Positions 57,173 through 64,000 of a stretch of DNA of 64,000 nucleotides are shown here, piece after piece. Below the pieces are notes generated by a model. That model was not told where the DNA came from and made no database searches. It was given only the letters and a program-made list of their open reading frames with translations. How positions within the stretch are numbered: position 1 is the stretch's first letter; every line of letters begins with the position of its first letter. Source of the DNA: Acinetobacter sp. CS-2 (GTDB lineage Bacteria; Pseudomonadota; Gammaproteobacteria; Pseudomonadales; Moraxellaceae); NCBI RefSeq assembly GCF_016599715.1, contig NZ_CP067019.1:806001-870000 (forward strand), given 5' to 3'. The position numbers and the translations under genes are program-made.

Positions 57173-58120
57173 TTATTGGTCACGATCATGCGGGTTACTG
57201 ATTAACGCTTTTAACTGATCAGACATCTGGAAGTTCAGGTTGATATTTTTCGGTGGAATCGGTTGCTGGAACCATTTCTGATACATCTTGTTGATTTCAC
57301 CGGAGCTATAGGTGGCTTTAATGGCATCATCAACCACCTGTTTAAAGCCAGTATCACCTTTACGCAGCATGCAGCCATAAATTTCATGAATTGGCGCAGT
57401 TCCGACAATTTCCCATTTATTTGGATCGGCTGCTTTAGATTTTTCACCAGCAAGCAGGATGTCATCCATCATAAAGGCCGCAGCACGACCGTTTTGCAGC
57501 ATGAGGAAAGATTCGGCATGGTCTTTGGCCGAAATGATTTCTCCAATTCCTAATTCTTGCTGATGTTGACGGATATAACGTTCCGATGTCGTCCCCGCCG
57601 TAGTGACCAGTTTTTTACCTTTCAGGTCGGCAAAATCTTTCACTCCAGAATCTTTGGCTGTGAGCAGACGAGAGCCGACTTCAAAGAAACCGACCGAGAA
57701 ATCAACCTGTTGCTGACGTTCCTTGTTGTTGGTGGTCGAGCCACATTCCAGATCGACTGTACCGTTTGAGACCAGTGGAATCCGGTTTTGGCTGGTCACC
57801 AGGTTATAACGAATTTTTAAATCCGGCATATTCAGCTTTTTCTTCACAGCCTCTACAACTTTTAGCTGTAAATCATGGGCATAACCGACCGGTTGATTGG
57901 GATTGTCGGCAATATAAGAAAAGGGAATAGAGGAGTCACGATAGCCCAGAACAATGGTACCAGATTTTTTAATCTTATCCAGCGTACCGGATGCGCTGGC
58001 ATCCCCAGTTCCAGCGGTTTTTTCACCCGATGCGGGAGCCTTATTGTCACTACAAGCACTTAGCCCAAGCATAAGAGCACTTGCACAAAGTAGGGAGGTG
58101 ATACTGCGTTTATGTGTCAT
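57173..58120 (-). CDS. gltI: Glutamate/aspartate binding lipoprotein GltI
   Basis: The substrate-binding protein of the importer, 315 residues. The N-terminus has a signal with a lipobox-like LSAC at residues 20-23, so unlike the soluble E. coli protein it may be lipid-anchored. The binding domain begins near residue 50 (LDKIKKSGTIVLGYRDSSIPFSY) and includes DLECGSTTNNKERQQQVDFS. First gene of the operon. Confidence 0.92.
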   Translation of the reverse strand: MTHKRSITSLLCASALMLGLSACSDNKAPASGEKTAGTGDASASGTLDKIKKSGTIVLGYRDSSIPFSYIADNPNQPVGYAHDLQLKVVEAVKKKLNMPDLKIRYNLVTSQNRIPLVSNGTVDLECGSTTNNKERQQQVDFSVGFFEVGSRLLTAKDSGVKDFADLKGKKLVTTAGTTSERYIRQHQQELGIGEIISAKDHAESFLMLQNGRAAAFMMDDILLAGEKSKAADPNKWEIVGTAPIHEIYGCMLRKGDTGFKQVVDDAIKATYSSGEINKMYQKWFQQPIPPKNINLNFQMSDQLKALISNPHDRDQ

Positions 58121-58440
58121 GTATAAAACTCCATTTTTATTTCATTATCATCAGCCAAGGCCATCAGTTTTGTTATGTAAAAGGTATTTTCTGTTATGTA
58201 CATAAATAGATCAGATTTCATCTTAAGCGAGTTTTCAATGCTTGCTCAAGCAAGTTTTTTTACCATTTTGTTACCGATAAATGATTATCAAACAATCAGT
58301 TTTTGAAACAAGACTGCATCAGATGCAATGCTAACTGCTGCAGGAACTATGCCATTTAAAATATGATTATTACTGCGTCGACTCAGCTTTTAGCCGATAA
58401 ACTTGAATTAAAGCCAAAAACCAGTTGAGCTACTGCCAGC
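58121..58440. other. Intergenic region upstream of gltI
   Basis: A 320-bp gap. It should hold the gltI promoter. I see no gene, RNA or clear terminator for the DUF421 gene here. Confidence 0.4.
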
Positions 58441-59118
58441 TTATCTGAGCATCTGTTCCTTTATGGCCTTGGCCCAGCGGCAACAGCCACAGCGTGGGCA
58501 GGACTGCTCGGGCTGGTCAGGATGATCGACATGGCCACAGTACATGCAAGCATAATACGTGTTGGGTTCTATCTGGGTAACTTGCTGATATTGCTTGGGA
58601 AACAGTGGTAATCCATAACGGATATCTTCAGGGTGAAAAAGCAGGATACTAAATTTACCATCGCTTTCGAGCAGCCCGGCACGCACCTGACCCAGATGTT
58701 CAATGCCTTGCTGGCGCATTTCTGCAAAGAATTCATCGTGTGACATTTTTCCGCGCTTGATTTTCTCCAGCACCAATACACCATCTTCTACAATGTACAG
58801 CGACTTGCCTTCCAGTAAATCTTCAAAGGGTTGGTATTTCATCATCAGCCAGGTGGTCAGGCGGTACATCATGATGATTACGCTCATGATCAGCAGTGCC
58901 TGAATTAAGGGCAGGTCTTCGGTAAACATTGGGTCGCCGGCAATCGAGCCGAGGGACAAGATAATGGCCAGTTCAAACACCGAAAGCTGGCGGACTCCGC
59001 GTTTCCCGGTGAGGCGTAAAAATAGAATAATCATGATAAACATACACACACAGCGCACCACAATTTCAGCGGCAAATTCCCAGTTGGTGTCGTGGATGAA
59101 AATACTGGCCCAATCCAT
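58441..59118 (-). CDS. DUF421 (YetF-like) membrane protein with a zinc ribbon
   Basis: A 225-residue protein with about three N-terminal membrane segments, then the DUF421 cytoplasmic domain (GKRGVRQLSVFELAIILSLGS and EMRQQGIEHLGQVRAGLLESDG). The last 35 residues add a rubredoxin-like four-cysteine ribbon: CMYCGH and CPRCGCC. The tail is the unusual part, as DUF421 proteins usually end before it. The role of the family is poorly known. It stands alone. Confidence 0.85.
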   Translation of the reverse strand: MDWASIFIHDTNWEFAAEIVVRCVCMFIMIILFLRLTGKRGVRQLSVFELAIILSLGSIAGDPMFTEDLPLIQALLIMSVIIMMYRLTTWLMMKYQPFEDLLEGKSLYIVEDGVLVLEKIKRGKMSHDEFFAEMRQQGIEHLGQVRAGLLESDGKFSILLFHPEDIRYGLPLFPKQYQQVTQIEPNTYYACMYCGHVDHPDQPEQSCPRCGCCRWAKAIKEQMLR

Positions 59119-59376
59119 GTGTGCAGTTCCTTTTTATGCTTTATTCATCATTCTTTTTATACTATGCACGAGTAGAGCAGTAGGTATCTTTATAGTTCGG
59201 TAAAGAACTGCAATTATTTGAGTCACTTAGTTAATTCAAAAATTACCTGATCTGAAAGCGTGTAATGCTAAGGCGTACCTGCTCAGTATTTTGCAGAGCT
59301 TCGATTTTACCGAAATGAGCCAAAAAATACTTTCGCATAAATCAGGTATAATTTTTCTTTTGCATTTTTCTGCCTT

Positions 59377-60405
59377 ATGTCTTTCGATTTAAAAACCACG
59401 GTTCAACCCGATGCCGAGCTTCCGCCACAGCAGAAAAAGCTGAACCGTCTGATTGAAAAAATTGAACAGCAGCAGCTGGAACTGAAGCAGTGGCAGCAGG
59501 CTCAGGAACAGATTCAGCAATATACCCGTCAGACTTTGATGCCGGTCTATCATGAGCTACATGCAGTGCTGTTTGAGCAACTGGAACAGCTGTGGAAGCA
59601 TTTGCAGGTAGCAGAATTTTCCAAGGCAGAGCTGACGCAGCTGGATGTCAAAATCCAGAATCTTGCAGCTTACTTAAAAGATTCAGCATCTTTATCAGGG
59701 CAACAAGTTCATACGGTCGATGATATTTATAATTATTATCAACAGCATATTGAACATACTCAAAACAGAAAAAATAAAAAGCAAAGCGCAGAGGATATAG
59801 AGCTATTTTTTGATGAAGAAAGTGATTCGGAACAGATAGCATCTGAAGATTTTGAAGAATGGGACACCGAGCAGTACAGTCAGGCCCGTGAGCAAGCCAA
59901 GCTTAAACGCCAGCAGGCAAAACTGGAGCAAGCTGCCAAGCTAGCAGAGCAGTCCTTAAAAACAGTGTATTTAAAAATTGCTGCGACGATTCATCCGGAT
60001 CGTGAACAGGATGAAGCCAAGAAAGTTGAAAAGACTGAGTTATTGCAACGCGCGAATGAGGCCTATGCAGCGCAGGATTTGTTTTATTTGCTGAAACTGC
60101 AAATCCAGATTGAGCAGAATCGGGGCGGCTCATCAAAAAGTTTAAGTGCCGAGCAGATGAAGTTTTATCAACTGGCTTTGGATGTGCAAAGTCAGAAATT
60201 GGATGACCAAATTGAGGAAATTATTCAATTGCTGAGCTGGAATAAAAAAGCGCATACAAGCAAGGTGAAAATTACCAATTTATATAAGCAGGTGGATGCG
60301 GATACTTCAGCGTTGAAACAGCAGCTAAAAGGGGAGAAAGAACGATTGAAGTATATGAAGAAGTTGAAAGGATTGGAGATGTTGATGGAGAATGGAGCAC
60401 TGTAA
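59377..60405 (+). CDS. J-domain-like protein
   Basis: A 342-residue cytoplasmic protein. Residues 15-60 and 250-342 are Gln/Lys/Glu-rich coiled coils; residues about 190-235 form a J-domain-like helix pair with the HPD motif (TIHPDREQDEA), followed by LLQRANEAYAAQDLFYLLKLQIQ. The J domain is central rather than at the N-terminus as in DnaJ. It probably stimulates a DnaK-type chaperone; the client is unknown. It is followed by a gene for a PD-(D/E)XK-like protein 87 bp downstream. Confidence 0.8.
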   Translation: MSFDLKTTVQPDAELPPQQKKLNRLIEKIEQQQLELKQWQQAQEQIQQYTRQTLMPVYHELHAVLFEQLEQLWKHLQVAEFSKAELTQLDVKIQNLAAYLKDSASLSGQQVHTVDDIYNYYQQHIEHTQNRKNKKQSAEDIELFFDEESDSEQIASEDFEEWDTEQYSQAREQAKLKRQQAKLEQAAKLAEQSLKTVYLKIAATIHPDREQDEAKKVEKTELLQRANEAYAAQDLFYLLKLQIQIEQNRGGSSKSLSAEQMKFYQLALDVQSQKLDDQIEEIIQLLSWNKKAHTSKVKITNLYKQVDADTSALKQQLKGEKERLKYMKKLKGLEMLMENGAL

Positions 60406-60491
60406 TTTAATAAATTTTCCTTATTATTAATAAATTAGTTTTTAAAGAATTAAGTTCATTATAATTTTTTGTTTAACAAGTGAGGATAAAA

Positions 60492-60965
60492 ATGCAGCAT
60501 ATATCGAAAGAGAATATAGGATTAGTGGGGGAATACCTAGTTGCAGCAGAACTATGCAAGCGTGGTATTTATGCACAACTGACATTAGGGAATCATAAGA
60601 AAACTGATTTATTAATTGAAACAGATGATGGAGCTGGATGTGTTTCTGTTAAGACTAAAAGAGGTACTACTTGGCCTAAAGTGAAGGGTATTTGGAAAGA
60701 ATGTGACTTCATTGTATTTGTTGATTTTAAAGATAAGTCAATTAATGATATTCCTGATTTTTATGTTTTAAATACTAACGATTGGAAGGAAATTATAGAG
60801 GAGATAGGTAGCAAGAGGAAGGGATGTTTTATAGATCCAGAAACTAATACTGTCTATTGGGATGATAAAGAAGGTTATCTTCGTTGGGAAGGATGCCAAA
60901 TATCTGTAACAGACGTAAAAAAATATCAAGATAAATGGCCATTGAATAAAACAGCGATTAAATAA
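60492..60965 (+). CDS. Small PD-(D/E)XK-like nuclease candidate
   Basis: A 157-residue protein from the ATG at 60492 (GAGG 6 bases upstream; a GTG at 60480 is less likely). An N-terminal helix GEYLVAAELCKRG provides a Glu, followed by KKTDLLIE with an Asp and VSVKTKRG with a Lys. This E-D-xVK order fits the PD-(D/E)XK nuclease fold. The gene is AT-rich compared with the J-domain gene upstream. No partner methylase or ATPase is beside it. Function open. Confidence 0.62.
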   Translation: MQHISKENIGLVGEYLVAAELCKRGIYAQLTLGNHKKTDLLIETDDGAGCVSVKTKRGTTWPKVKGIWKECDFIVFVDFKDKSINDIPDFYVLNTNDWKEIIEEIGSKRKGCFIDPETNTVYWDDKEGYLRWEGCQISVTDVKKYQDKWPLNKTAIK

Positions 60966-61011
60966 CCTTTTATAGTTTGATATTTATATAGTATCGATGA
61001 AATACTCTTTA

Positions 61012-61046
61012 CCTAATCATCTCTCTATAGAAGAGAGATGATTAGG
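61012..61046. terminator. 14-bp perfect hairpin
   Basis: CCTAATCATCTCTC (61012-61025) and its complement (61033-61046) with a 7-base loop, between two converging genes (one now cut by IS66). The tail is not T-rich, so terminator activity is likely but weak. Confidence 0.6.
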
Positions 61047-61111
61047 GAATATTTATGATTAATTTTATATTTTAGCTAGATCGTAAGCGTCCGCTGAATC
61101 CCATACCAATT

Positions 61112-62758
61112 TTAATTCGATTTAGGTTTCCAGCAGTGTGGCAGTAACTCTTCAATCTGGGTCACTTTATGTGTCGGTAACCTTTTCAGCACATCACTTA
61201 AATAGGCATACGGATCCAAGCCATTCAGCTTTGCTGACTGGATTAAAGTCATGATATTGGCAGCTCGTTGGCCGCTGCGCAGCGAGCCAGCAAACAGCCA
61301 GTTCTTACGTCCCAACGCCCAGGGGCGCATCTGATTCTCTACCCAATTGTTGCATATCGGTAGATTGCCATCATCCAGATAGCGGCTTAAGGCTGGCCAA
61401 CGCTTCAGAGTGTAATTGATAGCCTTGGCGGTAGGAGAACTCGATGGCACTGTCAGATGATGTTGGTTGAGCCATTCATATAGTTGTTGCATCACTGGTT
61501 GACTATGCTGTTGTCGGTATTCGCGGCGGTCTTCCGCTGTACCATCGGTCTTTTTCCTGAGTTCTGCTTCTATCGCATACAGTTTCTGAATCAGCACTAA
61601 GGCCTGTTCAGCAACCTGACTTTTCCCAGTTACATGCAGTTCATGGAATTTACGACGTGCATGGGCCATGCACCCCACCTCAATCACCTGGCCTGATTTA
61701 AAACGTGCTTTATAACCACTGTAATCATCACAGACTAGATAGCCCTGCCAGCCTTTCAAGAACTCTTCAGCATGCTGGCCTGAACGACTATCCTGAAAGT
61801 CATAGATCACCGCCTGAACTGGATTGTACTGTGTGGTGGCATAGGCCCAGACATAACCTTTCTTCGGTTTTTTATTATTCTCACCCATCCGCATGATGGT
61901 GACCGGTGTTTCATCTGCATGCAGCACCCGCTGTTGCAGCACCACCTCTTTTAAGGCATTGGCCAGAGGTTCCAGTTCTACACCGCAGCGACCTATCCAG
62001 TCAGATAAAGTTGATCTAGAAAGTTCGATTCCCGCCCGCTGATAGATCAGACGTTGACGGTACAGCGGCAAATGATCGGCATATTTCGATACCAAAACAT
62101 GGCTGAGCAGTTCAGGTGAAGCAATACCTTTATCAATCACATAGGCGGGCATCGCTTGCTGAGTCAGAGTGTCACACTGATCACAGACCCATTTACCACG
62201 CACATGCTGTTCCTTATAGAACTGTGCCGGTCTGAAATGCAGTTTTTCACTGACATCTTCGCCGATACGACGGAGTTGGCAGCCACAAGCACATTGGGTT
62301 GATGCAGGTTCATGCTCAATACGGATGGTGTGTAGATGATCTGGCAGTGGTCGACGTTTAGGTTTATTGGTTTTGGCTTTCTGTGTCGCTGCATTGGTTT
62401 TATCTGCATTTAGCCGTTCCAGTTCTAGATCAACCGCAGCAATATCTTCTTCAACCGCTTCATCCCACAGGTGGATTTGTTTTGCAGTGAGATGTTCGTT
62501 TTTACTGCCGAATTTGTGCTGTTTAAATAGTGCGAGTTCATGCTCGTATTTTTGATTGAGAATAGAAAGATGTTGAACTTTAGAATCTAATTGCTGATTG
62601 GTGACTTCAAGATGTTGAACTTTGGCATCCAATTGCTGGTTTGATTTTTCTAATTCTTGATTTGATTGTGCTAGAGACTGATGCTGCATCGCCAACTGCC
62701 GGATAAATTCCAGCAGTTGTTCATGGGTCAGTTGGCTTAAGTCAGGCAGCGTATTCAT
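61112..62758 (-). CDS. tnpC: IS66 transposase TnpC
   Basis: The main transposase, 548 residues. The N-terminus is a coiled coil with heptads (NQQLDAKVQHLEVTNQQLD), then a zinc-finger-like region with CACGCQLRR and CDQCDTL, then the DDE core: LHADETPV, CDDYSGYK and WVENQMRPWALGRKNWLFAG. It looks intact. Confidence 0.93.
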   Translation of the reverse strand: MNTLPDLSQLTHEQLLEFIRQLAMQHQSLAQSNQELEKSNQQLDAKVQHLEVTNQQLDSKVQHLSILNQKYEHELALFKQHKFGSKNEHLTAKQIHLWDEAVEEDIAAVDLELERLNADKTNAATQKAKTNKPKRRPLPDHLHTIRIEHEPASTQCACGCQLRRIGEDVSEKLHFRPAQFYKEQHVRGKWVCDQCDTLTQQAMPAYVIDKGIASPELLSHVLVSKYADHLPLYRQRLIYQRAGIELSRSTLSDWIGRCGVELEPLANALKEVVLQQRVLHADETPVTIMRMGENNKKPKKGYVWAYATTQYNPVQAVIYDFQDSRSGQHAEEFLKGWQGYLVCDDYSGYKARFKSGQVIEVGCMAHARRKFHELHVTGKSQVAEQALVLIQKLYAIEAELRKKTDGTAEDRREYRQQHSQPVMQQLYEWLNQHHLTVPSSSPTAKAINYTLKRWPALSRYLDDGNLPICNNWVENQMRPWALGRKNWLFAGSLRSGQRAANIMTLIQSAKLNGLDPYAYLSDVLKRLPTHKVTQIEELLPHCWKPKSN

Positions 62759-62832
62759 GACCGCAGTATGCCTGAGGTCATGAGAAGAATGAAATAGAAC
62801 GTTTGGAGAATAGCAGAATGGAACAGCCTGGT

Positions 62833-63168
62833 TTAAAGCATCGTCACCACCTGCTGTCGTCCAATGCGCTGCCAGGGCAAACCTTGGATCAGTGCCTGTA
62901 ACTGTTCCGGGCTGAGGGCCACGGTTTCACCTTGGTGAACTTGAGCCCAGTGAAATTTGCCCTGTTCCAGCCGCCGGGCACACAGCCAGATGCCCAGTCC
63001 ATCATGTACCAGTACTTTCATGCGATGGCCACGTTTATTACAGAACAGGTAAGCACAATGCGGTTTGATGTAGCCAAAGGCTCTCACCACCTGAGCCATG
63101 GTCGTATCCATACCTGCACGCATGTCCATGGGCTGAGTAGACAACCAGATTTCATCAATGCGGATCAT
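62833..63168 (-). CDS. tnpB: IS66 accessory protein TnpB
   Basis: An accessory protein of 111 residues from the ATG at 63168, required for IS66 movement together with TnpA. Core: DMRAGMDTTMAQV and CNKRGHRMKVLVHDGLGIWL. The ATG overlaps the tnpA stop (ATGA), so the two are translationally coupled. A longer frame to 63222 runs inside tnpA. Confidence 0.92.
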   Translation of the reverse strand: MIRIDEIWLSTQPMDMRAGMDTTMAQVVRAFGYIKPHCAYLFCNKRGHRMKVLVHDGLGIWLCARRLEQGKFHWAQVHQGETVALSPEQLQALIQGLPWQRIGRQQVVTML

Positions 63169-63548
63169 GTTGCAAGTGCCTTGAGTAATTCTGCCAAGGC
63201 AGGTATTTCTGATGTCTGCCATTTTAGCTGAATATCATTATTCGTATGAGGCACGGTGATACACAACGTGATCCTCTCATCCATAGGTTGGCTGATTGCA
63301 GCAGTGTAAGGCAAAGCAATAAATGCTGGATTCACATGAGTAGGATCCTGCACGGCACCCTCATGATGGCTGAAGATCCTGATCCAACGACTGACAAGGT
63401 TGGCATTAATACTATGTTGCAGTGCGACCGAAGCGATCGAGGTATTAGGATTTTTACAGGCATTGACAATACTGAGTTTGAATTCTTTGCTGTATGTTCT
63501 GCGTTTTTTAGCAACAGGAGGTGTTGCTGAATATATATCCATGTTCAT
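63165..63548 (-). CDS. tnpA: IS66 accessory protein TnpA
   Basis: A 127-residue protein with an N-terminal helix-turn-helix (RRTYSKEFKLSIVNACKNPNTS, then ALQHSINANLVSRWIR) of the IS66 Orf1/TnpA type. It overlaps tnpB by 4 bases. Confidence 0.88.
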   Translation of the reverse strand: MNMDIYSATPPVAKKRRTYSKEFKLSIVNACKNPNTSIASVALQHSINANLVSRWIRIFSHHEGAVQDPTHVNPAFIALPYTAAISQPMDERITLCITVPHTNNDIQLKWQTSEIPALAELLKALAT

Positions 63549-63630
63549 GGATTAAGTCCCCACTTGTTTTTAGGTGGGAACTAAATTAAGGCTTATAGGA
63601 TCGCTTGGTAAGGCTGTGTTAGCCGGATGC

Positions 63631-64000
63631 TTACGCTAGATCTAAAGTTGAACAATCTTCAAGTTGGGAGCTTGAGAGCAGTTCCTTAGTTTCTAGTTTT
63701 TTATTAGCAATCCCAAAAGGAATGTGAACAGAAGCAATACTTTCAGCAGTTCTTTCAAGATGAGTTACTTGATCATCAAAGAAAATATGAGGTTGTAGAA
63801 TTTCTAAAACTTTAAGCTTTTCAATTCCACCTAAGAAAAAAGCTTCGTTTACGGTTTCAATTCCCCATGAACGTAAAGAGTTAATTACTCGTTTATGTGC
63901 AGGTGCATTACGTGCAGTAACGATAGAGATCCTTAATCGACTTTCATAATCAGAATGTTGCGCTTGATATTTAAGTTCTTCTTTTTGCAAAGTAGATAAT
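63631..64000 (-). CDS. 5'-nucleotidase, C-terminal part; end changed by IS66
   Basis: The frame is open to the right window edge. Visible motifs SIVTARNAPAHKRVI, WGIETVNEAFFLGG and IFFDDQVTHL match the C-terminal half of the cytosolic 5'-nucleotidase family (as pfam06189). Without the insertion the reading would go STLDLAKI-stop across the 8-bp target; with IS66 the TAA of the IS end (GTAAGC) stops it after STLDLA. So only two residues are lost and the enzyme may still work. Confidence 0.82.
   Translation of the reverse strand, partial: LSTLQKEELKYQAQHSDYESRLRISIVTARNAPAHKRVINSLRSWGIETVNEAFFLGGIEKLKVLEILQPHIFFDDQVTHLERTAESIASVHIPFGIANKKLETKELLSSSQLEDCSTLDLA

Larger units (their letters stand above)
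61083..63634 (-). mobile_element. IS66-family insertion sequence
   Basis: A complete 2552-bp element with ends GTAAGCGTCCGCTGAA (left) and GTAAGCATCCGGCTAA (right, read inward), flanked by the exact 8-bp direct repeat GCTAGATC (61075-61082 and 63635-63642). It carries tnpA, tnpB and tnpC on the minus strand. It is inserted at the 3' end of a 5'-nucleotidase gene. Confidence 0.95.

Overview
The window looks like chromosomal DNA of an Acinetobacter species. The AT-leaning base composition fits, and so do several lineage markers: a wax ester synthase of the AtfA type, the pmrC-pmrA-pmrB order for lipid A modification, gatCAB divergent from mreBCD-maf-rng, a PA1571-family mini-gene, and paired FadL-type outer membrane proteins. 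I cannot name the species from sequence alone. Most of the window is ordinary core genome; the accessory material is one single-gene insertion, one two-gene cassette and two insertion sequences.

Layout. 1-4465: sbcCD (sbcC runs off the left edge), a PAS-GGDEF diguanylate cyclase and a secreted metallo-beta-lactamase-fold hydrolase. 4569-6569: an AT-rich single gene that appears to fuse a GHKL ATPase to a Shedu-like (DUF4263-like) PD-(D/E)XK nuclease, placed between two core genes. 6620-16928: metG, a hydrophilin-like disordered protein, sbmA, a DUF1176 protein, a lipoprotein, a DJ-1/PfpI protein and small unknown genes. 16637-17580: a 471-bp tandem duplication. 17644-20071: a second AT-rich cassette, made of an OLD/DUF3696-like AAA ATPase (with a -1 frameshift just after Walker A) overlapping a partner gene with a weak phospholipase-D-like signature. 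20103-28310: gatBAC, mreBCD, maf, rng and a mini-gene. 28388-34405: wax synthase, APS reductase, thrH and two FadL paralogs that share an upstream motif. 34826-35687: an intact IS5-family element with a frameshifted transposase. 35834-46191: tRNA-Arg(CCT), aroP-like permease, prpF, ispA, putP, qmcA-nfeD, a patatin lipoprotein, an acyltransferase and an MFS transporter. 46333-52923: porin, pmrCAB with a PmrA box, PAP2 phosphatase, HAD hydrolase. 53310-60965: amtB, the glutamate/aspartate ABC operon, a DUF421 protein, a J-domain protein and a small PD-(D/E)XK-like protein. 61083-63634: a complete IS66 element with a perfect 8-bp target duplication, inserted two codons before the stop of a 5'-nucleotidase gene that runs off the right edge.

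How the genes work together. SbcCD processes DNA hairpins. GatCAB makes Gln-tRNA(Gln) and/or Asn-tRNA(Asn), and MetG charges Met-tRNA. MreBCD sets cell shape. PmrAB controls PmrC, which adds phosphoethanolamine to lipid A, and a PAP2 enzyme sits next door. GltIJKL imports acidic amino acids, AmtB ammonium, PutP proline and the AroP-like permease aromatic amino acids. FadL proteins and the wax synthase suggest uptake and storage of fatty substrates. The most likely under-described systems are the two AT-rich loci, both of which look like phage-defence genes dropped between core genes.
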